Source: Thiothrix litoralis (GTDB lineage Bacteria > Pseudomonadota > Gammaproteobacteria > Thiotrichales > Thiotrichaceae). Taken from it: a stretch of DNA of 64,000 nt. The stretch lies in contig NZ_CP072801.1 in assembly GCF_017901135.1 (NCBI RefSeq), positions 1,054,001 to 1,118,000 on the forward strand, in the 5' to 3' direction. How positions within the stretch are numbered: position 1 is the stretch's first letter; every line of letters begins with the position of its first letter. Both the position numbers and the translations under genes were made by a program. Below are positions 9,061-16,334 of the stretch, piece after piece. Under the pieces are notes generated by a model, which worked only from the letters and a program-made list of their open reading frames with translations, was not told the DNA's origin and did no database searches.

Positions 9061-10069
9061 ACGATCGCACGTCCAGCGGCATGTTTTCTTTCACGAACCC
9101 ACAGCAGGAACAGCGTTTAGTGGACGGGAAGAATCTCCCTATCTCAACGTATGTCCTCCCGTACCAGCCAGCTTTGTACGCAAGCTGGCGAGTGAACTCA
9201 CCCCAACTTGCATCCGCAATGTGCTTGGCTAACGTTGGGTTCTTAATCATGTTCTTCACGGCGAGGTTTTCAGCACAAACCACTTGGTTCTCGTTAATCA
9301 GTTTGCGGGACAACTTGTGCAAGTTGTCCGAACGGTCATCGGAAATTTTCGCGTGAACACGGGCGACCTTGCGTTTAGCTTTCAACCGGTTCTTGCTGCC
9401 GAGTGTCTTCTTGGCAAGACGGCGTTGGTACTTCGCGAGTTTAGCCGCGTGTTGTGCGGTGTGGCGGGGATTACCGGATTTAAAACCGTCAGAGGTAACG
9501 AACAAATCCTTGATGCCCACGTCAATGCCTGCCTTTTTATCGGTGACGGGCAACAGCGTGGGTTCAAATTCACACAAGCAAGACACAAAATAGCGTCCGG
9601 CCTGATCTTTGGAAACAGTAACCGTGGTGGGGTCAGCCGGAAGTGCCTGACTCCACTTGATATTCAGCGGTTTATCGCACTTCGCCAGTTTCAATTCACC
9701 GTCACGGTAGCTGAACGCGCGGTACGTGAATTCAGCCGATTGGCGGTGCTTTTTAGATTTGAAGACAGGGTATTTTGCCCGACCTTCAAAGAAGTTTTTG
9801 AACGCCGTTTGCTGATTCCTCAAGCATTGTTGCAGCGGAACACTGGAAACGTCGTTCAGGAAAGTAGCTTCAGGCAGTTTTTTGATGGCAGTCAGTTGGG
9901 AACTCGCTTTCGTGTACCCAACTTTTTCCTGAGCCTGATAGTAGGCATCCGTGCGGTAACGCAAGATGCTGTTGTAAACGTAGCGCACACAACCGAACGT
10001 CTGAGCCAGCAACGTTTCTTGTTGTGGGTCTGGGTAGAATCGGAATTGGTAGGCGCGTTTAGTTTTCAT
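8918..10069 (-). CDS. tnpB: TnpB (OrfB) RNA-guided nuclease of IS200/IS605 family
   Basis: The protein has 383 residues, a usual length for TnpB. It has the N-terminal helix-turn-helix-like start (MKTKRAYQFRFYPDPQQE) and the split RuvC nuclease: Asp183 in GIDVGIKDLF, Glu267 in VVCAENLAVKNM and Asp349 in THDRDVNAARN. The zinc finger has CxxC at 320-323 and a second pair at 339/342. All catalytic and zinc residues are present, so the protein should be an active omegaRNA-guided DNA endonuclease. No tnpA accompanies it. Known TnpB proteins cut the empty donor site to promote retention of their element; that is the expected role here. Confidence 0.95.
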   Translation of the reverse strand: MKTKRAYQFRFYPDPQQETLLAQTFGCVRYVYNSILRYRTDAYYQAQEKVGYTKASSQLTAIKKLPEATFLNDVSSVPLQQCLRNQQTAFKNFFEGRAKYPVFKSKKHRQSAEFTYRAFSYRDGELKLAKCDKPLNIKWSQALPADPTTVTVSKDQAGRYFVSCLCEFEPTLLPVTDKKAGIDVGIKDLFVTSDGFKSGNPRHTAQHAAKLAKYQRRLAKKTLGSKNRLKAKRKVARVHAKISDDRSDNLHKLSRKLINENQVVCAENLAVKNMIKNPTLAKHIADASWGEFTRQLAYKAGWYGRTYVEIGRFFPSTKRCSCCGFVKENMPLDVRSWECPECGTTHDRDVNAARNILAAGLAVLAFGENVSGDGISVSSSCSR

Positions 10070-10071
10070 TA

Positions 10072-10098
10072 TTCACAAAATATCGTATATTTCGTGAA
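10072..10098. promoter_or_regulatory. 27-bp near-palindrome upstream of tnpB
   Basis: TTCACAAAATATC, central G, TATATTTCGTGAA: 11 of 13 positions pair. It starts two bases before the tnpB ATG on the minus strand (ATG at 10069), so it is well placed to be an autoregulatory operator or an mRNA hairpin hiding the tnpB start. The function is inferred only. Confidence 0.45.
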
Positions 10099-10172
10099 GA
10101 GTCAACAACCGAAGATAGCAAACCAAACGGAGGAGCGAGAAGAGGGTCGGCTGTCGCCGACGCGCTATCCCT

Positions 10173-10193
10173 CCCCATGCCTAAAGGCAGGGG
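10173..10193. repeat. left-end hairpin of the IS200/IS605 element
   Basis: CCCC-A-TGCC, loop TAAA, GGCA-GGGG. It is the counterpart of the hairpin at 8888-8908. Confidence 0.8.
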
Positions 10194-10210
10194 TATCTCG
10201 CGCACGACTG

Positions 10211-10723
10211 ATGAAAAAATTATTGGTGTTGATGCTGGCCTGGGTGTTGGCTGGTTGCGTGGGTGTTCCTGAGGGGATTACCCCGGTAGCGGGCTTTCAG
10301 GTCGATCGTTATCTGGGGCGGTGGTATGAAGTTGCCCGCCTTGACCATTCCTTTGAGCGTGGCTTGGAGCAGGTGACAGCAGAATACAGCCCGCGTGAGG
10401 ATGGTACTATTCGTGTCCTCAACCGGGGTTACAATACCAACAAACAGCAGTGGGAAGAGGCGGAAGGCCGCGCCAAATTCGTGGGATCGAAAGACGTGGG
10501 GCAGCTAAAAGTATCGTTCTTTGGCCCCTTCTACGGCGGTTACAACATTGTGGAACTCGACCCGAATTACCAATACGTGATGATCGTTGGCAATGACCGC
10601 GATTACTTGTGGATTCTGTCACGCACGCCGCAACTGGATGCAGCCGTGCAACAGCGCTTGGTGGAAAAGGCCAAAAGCCTTGGGTTTGCCACCGACAAGC
10701 TGATTTATGTAAAGCAGGAATAA
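10211..10723 (+). CDS. blc: outer-membrane lipocalin (Blc type)
   Basis: This 170-residue lipoprotein has the lipobox VLAGC within the first 16 residues, then the lipocalin signature GRWYEVARLDHSFERGL and closing strands YVMIVGNDRDYLWILSRTP. Blc lipocalins sit in the outer membrane, bind fatty acids or lysophospholipids and are linked to membrane repair under stress. The start at 10211 fits the signal peptide; a longer frame reaching back to 9284 is only antisense to tnpB. The 20 bases upstream hold no good Shine-Dalgarno: the IS200/IS605 insertion seems to have separated the ATG from the AGGAG at the end of DUF2452, so expression may be reduced. Confidence 0.92.
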   Translation: MKKLLVLMLAWVLAGCVGVPEGITPVAGFQVDRYLGRWYEVARLDHSFERGLEQVTAEYSPREDGTIRVLNRGYNTNKQQWEEAEGRAKFVGSKDVGQLKVSFFGPFYGGYNIVELDPNYQYVMIVGNDRDYLWILSRTPQLDAAVQQRLVEKAKSLGFATDKLIYVKQE

Positions 10724-11110
10724 CTACCCTTGATTATCCGCTGGTAAGCGCTTTTTCCCTGTCAGTGGTAAGCGGTAATACGCAAACAAGCGGTAGCCCC
10801 ATTCCATGACAGGGATAAGCAAGGGCACGCGCTCTACGATGGCGGCGAGGCGGCGGTAATAGGGAAGTTGTTTCCATACGGCCAGAAACCCGCGCACGCC
10901 GGTTTGCATGTGCTGTTGGGTGTCGATCACGTGAATCCGCGCCATGGCTTGTTGGTAGGTGATGCCTGCCGCCGCTAAGGCGTCGTGGTCTTTGGTAATG
11001 TCGACCCACTGAATGTTGCCTGCGGTGTCGAGTTTTTTCATGCCGTTGATTTCGAGGTTGCAAATCGGGCATTCGCCATCGTGGAAACAGGTCACTTTCG
11101 AGGTGTTCAT
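10724..11110 (-). CDS. DCC1-like thiol-disulfide oxidoreductase family protein (DUF393)
   Basis: This 128-residue protein, from the ATG at 11110, has the family signature FHDGECPICNLEI, with the redox CxxC (CPIC), and a C-terminal Tyr/Arg-rich segment (WGYRLFAYYRLPLTG). DUF393 members are predicted thioredoxin-fold proteins; their substrate is unknown. An upstream in-frame ATG at 11173 adds a 21-residue leader without family similarity and is not favoured. The gene converges on the lipocalin gene (stops adjacent) and is divergent from the DUF3429 gene. DUF393 genes are frequent members of the photolyase/SDR/Cfa cluster type seen here. Confidence 0.85.
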   Translation of the reverse strand: MNTSKVTCFHDGECPICNLEINGMKKLDTAGNIQWVDITKDHDALAAAGITYQQAMARIHVIDTQQHMQTGVRGFLAVWKQLPYYRRLAAIVERVPLLIPVMEWGYRLFAYYRLPLTGKKRLPADNQG

Positions 11111-11263
11111 GGTGTATAGCCTTGTGGGTAAACAGAGTGTGGTCAGCATTCCGCATGGTGGGGGCTTTTTCAATTACTCACCGTGGTTATCCGGTTTCTC
11201 TACAATAGCCGTACACAGACTACAATCTTGTCTATGACCGACAATTCAGAAAAGGAGATTCCC

Positions 11264-11725
11264 ATGTACCCGAAACGTCCCTTGCCCAGATTGATGTGGT
11301 GGTTAGGTTACGGCGGCTTGTTGCCGTTTGCTGTGCTGAGCGTGGCTTTGTTGTTGGGGTCTAGCTTGCCGTGGCTGGAAAATGTGCGGCTGGATTGGTG
11401 GCTGGCTGCGTATGCGGCAATTATCCTGAGCTTTCTCGGGGCGGTGCATTGGGGCGTGGCGCTGGGGATGCAGGATAAGCTGGATGAGCATGATCTGGGC
11501 AAGTTATTGCTGTTTAGCGTTGTGCCGAGTGTGTTGGCGTGGTTTTCTTTGTTGCTGCCGATTAAATGGGCGTTGTTCTTGTTGGCGGGGTTAGTGGTGT
11601 TGGCTTATATCGTCGATTCGCTGTTGCTGTTTAAGCGCTTGTCGGCGGACTACGGGAAAATGCGTTTGCATTTGACGGTGATTGTGGTGCTGCTATTGGT
11701 CGCAGCGGGAGTGGCAGTCTCATGA
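11264..11725 (+). CDS. DUF3429 integral membrane protein
   Basis: This is a 153-residue protein with about five hydrophobic segments and the family motif FLGAVHWGVAL. The start at 11264 is chosen because AAAGGAGA lies five bases upstream; the in-frame ATG at 11234 has no such site. It is presumed to be an inner-membrane protein of unknown function. It heads a tightly coupled plus-strand operon: its stop overlaps the DUF924 start (ATGA at 11722), which in turn overlaps the SDR and NTF2-like genes. DUF3429 genes accompany Cfa-like/DUF1365 genes in several proteobacteria. Confidence 0.85.
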   Translation: MYPKRPLPRLMWWLGYGGLLPFAVLSVALLLGSSLPWLENVRLDWWLAAYAAIILSFLGAVHWGVALGMQDKLDEHDLGKLLLFSVVPSVLAWFSLLLPIKWALFLLAGLVVLAYIVDSLLLFKRLSADYGKMRLHLTVIVVLLLVAAGVAVS

Positions 11726-12276
11726 CAAGCAAGATTACGCCTGCCGATATTCTGGATTTTTGGTACAAGCCGCCAATGTCTGAGCAGTGGTTTGCCTCCA
11801 CCCCGGCGATTGATGCGGACATTCTGGCGCGTTACGAAGCCTTGTGGGCAAGCGCCGCCGCTGGTGAATGGGGTGCGTGGCGCGACAGTGCCGAGGGTTG
11901 CCTTGCCTTGTGTATCGTGCTCGATCAGTTCCCCTTAAACATGTTTCGCGGGGAGGCTCGCAGTTTTTCCACGGAACAGCAAGCGGTTGCCATTACTAAA
12001 CACGCGGTTAAGCAAGGTTTCGATCAGCAGTTACCCAAAGATAGGCTGGCGTTTTTGTACATGCCTTTGATGCACAGCGAACATCTGGCGGATCAGGATG
12101 AGTCAGTGCGTTTGTTTGATGCCAGCGGGCTGGAGGGCAATGCGCAGTTTGCCCGCCACCACCGTGAGATTGTACGGCGCTTTGGGCGTTTTCCGCATCG
12201 CAATGCCGCGCTGGGGCGGGTAAGTACGGCGGATGAATTGGCTTATTTGGCTTCCAAAGAGGCATTTACCGGATGA
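11722..12276 (+). CDS. DUF924 family protein
   Basis: The protein has 184 residues. The DUF924 hallmarks are ILDFWYKPPMSEQWFAS near the N-terminus, then LALCIVLDQFPLNMFRG, FLYMPLMHSE and FPHRNAALGR. The fold is all-helical and TPR-like; no enzymatic role is established. Start and stop overlap the neighbours by ATGA on both sides, so it is translated with DUF3429 and the SDR gene. Confidence 0.9.
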   Translation: MTSKITPADILDFWYKPPMSEQWFASTPAIDADILARYEALWASAAAGEWGAWRDSAEGCLALCIVLDQFPLNMFRGEARSFSTEQQAVAITKHAVKQGFDQQLPKDRLAFLYMPLMHSEHLADQDESVRLFDASGLEGNAQFARHHREIVRRFGRFPHRNAALGRVSTADELAYLASKEAFTG

Positions 12277-13019
12277 AATCATCTCCTTCTGTCGCATGGT
12301 TGGTGGGCGCAAGTTCTGGTATCGGGCAAGCGTTGGCGTTCCAATTGGCGCAAGCGGGTTGGCAAGTGGCGATTAGCGCCCGGCGGCTGGATGCGTTACA
12401 GGCGATGCAGGCGCAACACCCGGCCTTGCACCCTTACACGGTGGATGTGACCGATGTGCCGAGCCTGCATGAAGCGGCGGCAGCGATTACCCGCGAGTTG
12501 GGCGAGATTGAGCTGTGCGTGTTGAATGCGGGGGATTACACCCCGATGCCCTTGGCTGATTTCAATATCGAGCTGTTCCGCAAGTTGTGTGACATCAATT
12601 ATCTGGGGGCGGTGAACGGGCTGGATGCGATCATGCCGTTGATGTTGGCGCGGGGGCGCGGGCAAATCTTGCTAACGGCGAGCGTTGCCGGGTATCGGGG
12701 TTTGCCGAAATCTGCGCCGTACAGTGCCAGCAAGGCGGCGGTGATTAGCCTTGCGGAATCGCTGCATCTGGAATTGAAGGCGCGGGGCGTGCTGTTGCGG
12801 GTGGTTAACCCCGGTTTTGTACGTTCGCCGCTGACGGATAAAAATGCTTTCAAGATGCCGTTTTTGCTGGAGCCGGAGGAGGCCGCGCAAGCCATTATGC
12901 GCGATTTGCCCCGCCGTAATTTTGAAATTGCCTTCCCGAAACGCTTTGTTTACCTGCTGAAAGTGCTGCGGTTGTTGCCGTATTGGTTGTATTTCAAGCT
13001 GACCAAGGGGGCGCTGTAA
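12273..13019 (+). CDS. short-chain dehydrogenase/reductase (SDR)
   Basis: This is a 248-residue classical SDR: cofactor-binding VGASSGIGQAL near residue 12, LNAGDY (NAG motif), catalytic Ser in LLTASVAGYRG and the YSASK active site near residue 150. An Arg-rich turn (ISARRLDAL) after the second strand suggests NADP(H). The basic, hydrophobic C-terminus (RFVYLLKVLRLLPYWLYFKL) could bind membrane. In related clusters this SDR lies beside an NTF2-like gene and the flavoprotein/Cfa genes, as here, suggesting a lipid substrate; that is inference. Stop and next start overlap as TAATG. Confidence 0.93.
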   Translation: MKSSPSVAWLVGASSGIGQALAFQLAQAGWQVAISARRLDALQAMQAQHPALHPYTVDVTDVPSLHEAAAAITRELGEIELCVLNAGDYTPMPLADFNIELFRKLCDINYLGAVNGLDAIMPLMLARGRGQILLTASVAGYRGLPKSAPYSASKAAVISLAESLHLELKARGVLLRVVNPGFVRSPLTDKNAFKMPFLLEPEEAAQAIMRDLPRRNFEIAFPKRFVYLLKVLRLLPYWLYFKLTKGAL

Positions 13020-13435
13020 TGGGGCATGTGGAGCATTATTTGCAAACCTTCACGAGCTTGACACCGGATGGCTTGGAACGTTTGGCGGAGATTTTTGCGG
13101 CGGATGCGCGTTTCAAAGACCCGTTCAACGATGTGCGCGGGTTAGCAGCGATTACGCGGATTTTTGAACACATGTTTGTGACTACCCGCGATTCGCGCTT
13201 TGTGATTAGCGACCATGCGGTGACGGGAGATACGTTATTTATCCGCTGGGATTACCATTTTCAGACCTTGAAGGGTGAGGCATGGGAAATCCCCGGTACG
13301 AGTGTGGTGCGTTTCAATGCAGAAGGCTTGGCGCTGGAGCATGTGGATTATTGGGATCCGGCAGAGCATGTTTACAGCAAATTGCCGGTACTGGGGTGGC
13401 TGATGCGTTGGTTGCGGGGTAAGTTGCAGGCGTAA
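13019..13435 (+). CDS. NTF2-like (SnoaL-type) protein
   Basis: This 138-residue protein has the cone-shaped NTF2-like fold pattern: LERLAEIFAADARFKDPFND, a central FIRWDYHF strand and GTSVVRFNAEGLALEHVDYW. The start is fixed by the TAATG overlap with the SDR gene; a longer frame from 12983 lies inside that gene. Members serve as small enzymes (isomerases, hydratases) or ligand carriers. It is the last gene of the plus-strand operon and its stop lies 8 bp from the convergent LOV gene. Confidence 0.88.
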   Translation: MGHVEHYLQTFTSLTPDGLERLAEIFAADARFKDPFNDVRGLAAITRIFEHMFVTTRDSRFVISDHAVTGDTLFIRWDYHFQTLKGEAWEIPGTSVVRFNAEGLALEHVDYWDPAEHVYSKLPVLGWLMRWLRGKLQA

Positions 13436-13442
13436 AGGCAGA

Positions 13443-13889
13443 TCAGGATTCCAGTTCTGCCAAACGTGCTTGTAAGCGTGCGAGTTCTTCTTGTAAAGCA
13501 ATGGTTTGGGTAACGTCTTTTTGTACGCCAATGTAATACATCACACCCTCTTCACGGTCGAAGTACGGGCTAATGGTCAGGTCATTCCAGAACAGTGTGC
13601 CGTCTTTACGGTAATTGCGTAATACCGCACGTACCGGCTGCTCACTCTCGATAGCGGTGCGAATTTTCAGGAGTTCGGGCTGCTCGTGGTCAGCGTTTTG
13701 CAGGAAACGGCAATCTTTGTATAAGCACTCATCAGAGGTATAGCCGGTCAATTCCTCAAAGGCACGGTTCACGTACAGTAAAATGGTGTCATTACCCTCG
13801 CGCTCAGCAATGGTGATGCCGTGTTCGGCATGATCAATCAGCGCCTGTAAGAGTTCTGGGCGGATTGTGGTGGTGAGTGTTTCAGCCAT
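13443..13889 (-). CDS. short LOV-domain blue-light photoreceptor
   Basis: This 148-residue protein from the ATG at 13889 is almost entirely one PAS/LOV domain followed by a short C-terminal coiled helix (LQEELARLQARLAELES). It contains the LOV signature around the photoactive cysteine, DCRFLQNADHEQPEL (Cys60), together with VNRAFEELTGY, RNYRKDGTLFWNDL and YYIGVQKDVT, which supplies the conserved Gln contacting flavin. The usual GxNCRFLQ reads YKDCRFLQ here. Known short LOV proteins bind FMN, form a cysteinyl adduct in blue light and signal by dimer rearrangement. It lies inside the lipid/photo-oxidation gene set, suggesting light control of these neighbours; the downstream partner is unknown. 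Confidence 0.9.
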   Translation of the reverse strand: MAETLTTTIRPELLQALIDHAEHGITIAEREGNDTILLYVNRAFEELTGYTSDECLYKDCRFLQNADHEQPELLKIRTAIESEQPVRAVLRNYRKDGTLFWNDLTISPYFDREEGVMYYIGVQKDVTQTIALQEELARLQARLAELES

Positions 13890-13963
13890 TGGGTGGAATC
13901 CTGCGAAGTGTAACATCCCTTATTGTAAGTGGAGTTAGTCGAAACGGCTAGTACACTGTTTAC

Positions 13964-14497
13964 TCACAATCCCTTCAGTAAACTTTCCCGCAACGCCTGT
14001 GTAATCGGTTGTTTCTCACCCAACCAAATCCCGAAATACACGTTGGCAAATTCGGCTGATTTCACGCTGGTCAACGGTTTGTCATTCAGCAGCAAGCGGG
14101 TGGTTTGTTGCTTGGCGTCGTAACACATTTGGTAAATGTCGCCTACTTTCACATCCTGATAAGCATTGTGTAATTGTGCAAGTTGGGGATTGATGCTTTG
14201 CAAGGTGGCAGTGTCATGCTGGCGTTTGAGGATAGTATCGGCTGCCAGTGCGAATTTGTCGGCGCTTAAATCCACCGCGTAATCCAGCGTCAGGCAGCGT
14301 GATACATCGGCCTCCAGCACATTGGTGCGGGTCGCATTGTTGCCGACCGCCAAGCTGGCGTTATAAACCTTGATCACGCTCAGGTAAAACGCATCGCCCT
14401 GACCGACGGTTTTCAAACCCGCCGGGAGCTTTGCCATAACACTGAGCGGCGCTAGTAATAACGTCGTCAGCAGTAGTATGGACGTAAGTGTGTGCAT
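13964..14497 (-). CDS. secreted chalcone-isomerase-like protein
   Basis: This 177-residue protein has a signal peptide (cleavage probably after LSVMA at about 22). The mature part resembles the chalcone isomerase-like family (Chalcone_3): GLKTVGQGDAFYLSVIKVYNASL, the CLTLDYAVDLSADKFA strand pair and a C-terminal FANVYFGIWLGEKQPITQAL. Bacterial members are not flavonoid enzymes; related plant folds bind fatty acids, so a periplasmic lipid-binding role is plausible but unproven. It follows DUF3833 by 15 bp in the minus-strand operon. Confidence 0.87.
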   Translation of the reverse strand: MHTLTSILLLTTLLLAPLSVMAKLPAGLKTVGQGDAFYLSVIKVYNASLAVGNNATRTNVLEADVSRCLTLDYAVDLSADKFALAADTILKRQHDTATLQSINPQLAQLHNAYQDVKVGDIYQMCYDAKQQTTRLLLNDKPLTSVKSAEFANVYFGIWLGEKQPITQALRESLLKGL

Positions 14498-14512
14498 GGG
14501 TTGTCTCCTGTT

Positions 14513-15043
14513 CTAACGTTTCTGGAATGAGATGGTGACTTCACCCAGAGTAATGCCGAATTTGCTCATTTTTGCGCGGTTCAACATCACGCCATCCGGC
14601 TGCATGTACATCCAGTCATCGAAGCTGACTTGCCAGACTTTGCCATCCACCGGCAGTTTCAGGTCATACGCCCAGTTCAGTGCATTGCCGTAAGTCACGC
14701 CTTTGGCTTCACCCACCACATCATCGGCACGCCCGGTGTAATGGTGTTCGTCCGTTTTGCGGATGCGCCAGATTCGTTGGGATTTTTCGCCATCGTTCCA
14801 GACAAAATTTTCCGTCATGACCAACTCGCCGTTGTTGTCGATGACGCCGTTAATGTCGACCACGAACTGGCGTTTGAGCGCACCGCCGCGATCCTGAAAC
14901 ACGCCCCAGCCTCGGGTATTCCCCTGAAAGTACTGAAACAGGTCAAAGCGCGGTGTAAAACTCGCGTAGTCTTCAATCTTCATGCTGCTGCACCCGCTCA
15001 CGATGAAGAGCAGAAGGGTAAGCAGAATAGAGCGCATTCGCAT
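14513..15043 (-). CDS. DUF3833 lipoprotein
   Basis: This is a 176-residue lipoprotein with lipobox FIVSGC near residue 18 and family segments FDLFQYFQGNTRGWGVFQDR, LVMTENFVWNDGEKSQRIW, and a C-terminal half with DDWMYMQPDGVMLNRAKMSKFG. The fold is a lipocalin-like barrel by reputation, the function unknown. It overlaps the 3' end of the MFS gene by 71 bp. The signal peptide would be lost with any later start, so the long overlap looks real. The chalcone-isomerase-like gene follows closely. Confidence 0.88.
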   Translation of the reverse strand: MRMRSILLTLLLFIVSGCSSMKIEDYASFTPRFDLFQYFQGNTRGWGVFQDRGGALKRQFVVDINGVIDNNGELVMTENFVWNDGEKSQRIWRIRKTDEHHYTGRADDVVGEAKGVTYGNALNWAYDLKLPVDGKVWQVSFDDWMYMQPDGVMLNRAKMSKFGITLGEVTISFQKR

Positions 15044-16334
15044 AACTCATCTCCCAATAATCCCGAAAATCAACTTCACTAAAAGGGAAGTGCCACATCC
15101 GCCAAATCACCCAGCTTTTCAGCAGTACCGGCAACCCGGCGTAGAGCAACGCCATTCCCCACAAGGTCGTGCGGGTTTGCGTGGTGGCATCTTGTACAAA
15201 CCCCGCCCAATCCAGCAGCGGAAAGGCAATGCCCACCGCCAAGGCCAGCGCCAGCTTGGTCAACAAACCCCACAGCCCAAACAGCAAGCCCGTATTCGGA
15301 TTACCCTGATGCTGCATTTGCTGGGCAATATCCGCCTGCATCGAGGCGGGCAATGCCACATCAGCCCCCAGCGCCAGCCCGCTGACCGCACAAATCACCA
15401 TGAACCAGCCCGCATCACCTGCCCCTAAAAACGGCACAAACGCAAACGCGGCGACCGATAAAATAAGCGCCAATGCCCATGCTCGACTTTTGTCGAGGCG
15501 TTTGGCTAACCACAACCACAGCGGCAGACCAAGAACACCACTGAGAAAGTAAACCATCAGCAACACACCGACTTGTTCCGAGGTTTGCAGCACATGCGTC
15601 ACAAACAGGATGAACAAGGTGGCGGGTAAGGCATTGGCTAAACTGTTAATAAAGTAAGCGGGCAACAATTGGCGTATCGCTGGATGTGCTGAAAGGATGT
15701 TGCCCACCTTGCGCAAAGGCGCGAACCGACGCTCCTGACGGCGTTCCACCAGCCATACCAAGGCCGGTAATAAGCTCAGGGGTAACAAAAACCACAGGAG
15801 ATTGGCAAGCGTCCCCAAGGTAGTCGCTGCCTCCGGTGATCCTGTTAGGAACGGTAAACTGATCACCACCACCGTACCGAGAATGGCAAAGCCCTCGCGG
15901 CTGGCGGACAAGGCGCTCTTGCCGTGGTAGTCGCGGGTCATTTCCGCGCCCCACGCCTGCCAAGGAATACTGACCAGCGTCCAGCCCATATAGGTGATGA
16001 ATGACCAAAAGAACAGGTAAAACCCGTCAACCTTACCCGTGGGGCGCAGCAAGTATTCCAGCCCCACCAGTAACAACGGCGTACCCAGCAGCATAAACAA
16101 TTTGCGCCGCCCGATACGGCTGTGCACCTTGTCATTTAACCAGCCGATCAGCGGGTCGGTGAGCACATCCAGCCCGCGTGCGGCCAGCAAGGCCATGCCC
16201 ACCACTGTCAGGGAAAGCCCGAGACTTTGCGCATAAAACGACGGTAAATACACATACAACGGCAAGCCCAACATCGCCAGCGGCAGCCCCGGCAAACCGT
16301 AAAACAACAACTGGCGATAATGGGCGGCGTTCAT
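14973..16334 (-). CDS. MFS transporter (GPH/MelB-like)
   Basis: The 453-residue protein has about 12 hydrophobic segments. The loop LTDPLIGWLNDKVHSRIGRRK after the second helix is the conserved signature of the glycoside-pentoside-hexuronide group and of lysophospholipid transporters of the Mfsd2/MelB kind. The start overlaps the Cfa-like stop by ATGA (16331-16334). Its place between a lipid methyltransferase and a lipoprotein suggests transport of a lipid or a lipid precursor, an inference from context only. Confidence 0.9.
   Translation of the reverse strand: MNAAHYRQLLFYGLPGLPLAMLGLPLYVYLPSFYAQSLGLSLTVVGMALLAARGLDVLTDPLIGWLNDKVHSRIGRRKLFMLLGTPLLLVGLEYLLRPTGKVDGFYLFFWSFITYMGWTLVSIPWQAWGAEMTRDYHGKSALSASREGFAILGTVVVISLPFLTGSPEAATTLGTLANLLWFLLPLSLLPALVWLVERRQERRFAPLRKVGNILSAHPAIRQLLPAYFINSLANALPATLFILFVTHVLQTSEQVGVLLMVYFLSGVLGLPLWLWLAKRLDKSRAWALALILSVAAFAFVPFLGAGDAGWFMVICAVSGLALGADVALPASMQADIAQQMQHQGNPNTGLLFGLWGLLTKLALALAVGIAFPLLDWAGFVQDATTQTRTTLWGMALLYAGLPVLLKSWVIWRMWHFPFSEVDFRDYWEMSYANALYSAYPSALHRERVQQHED

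Larger units (their letters stand above)
8876..10206 (-). mobile_element. IS200/IS605-family element with tnpB only
   Basis: The element has no tnpA, only tnpB on the minus strand, bounded by imperfect hairpins typical of this family: one at 8888-8908 (right end) and one at 10173-10193 (left end), both with a TAAA loop and CCCC/GGGG stems. Boundaries are inferred by joining the flanks. Placing GAAAGGAGTG (ending near 8874) against ACTGATG (starting near 10207) rebuilds a TGATG stop-start overlap with an AGGAG site 6 bases before the lipocalin ATG. No target duplication is expected for this family. Mobility would need TnpA supplied in trans. Boundaries are uncertain by a few bases. Confidence 0.8.

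Noticed and set aside
9284-10210. Long plus-strand frame reading into the lipocalin gene from 9284
   Set aside because: It is antisense to tnpB for nearly its whole length and has no family similarity; the signal peptide and lipobox of the lipocalin fix the start at 10211.
13964-14497. Flavonoid chalcone isomerase
   Set aside because: Signal peptide, cluster context and bacterial family membership point to a lipid-related periplasmic protein, not flavonoid metabolism.
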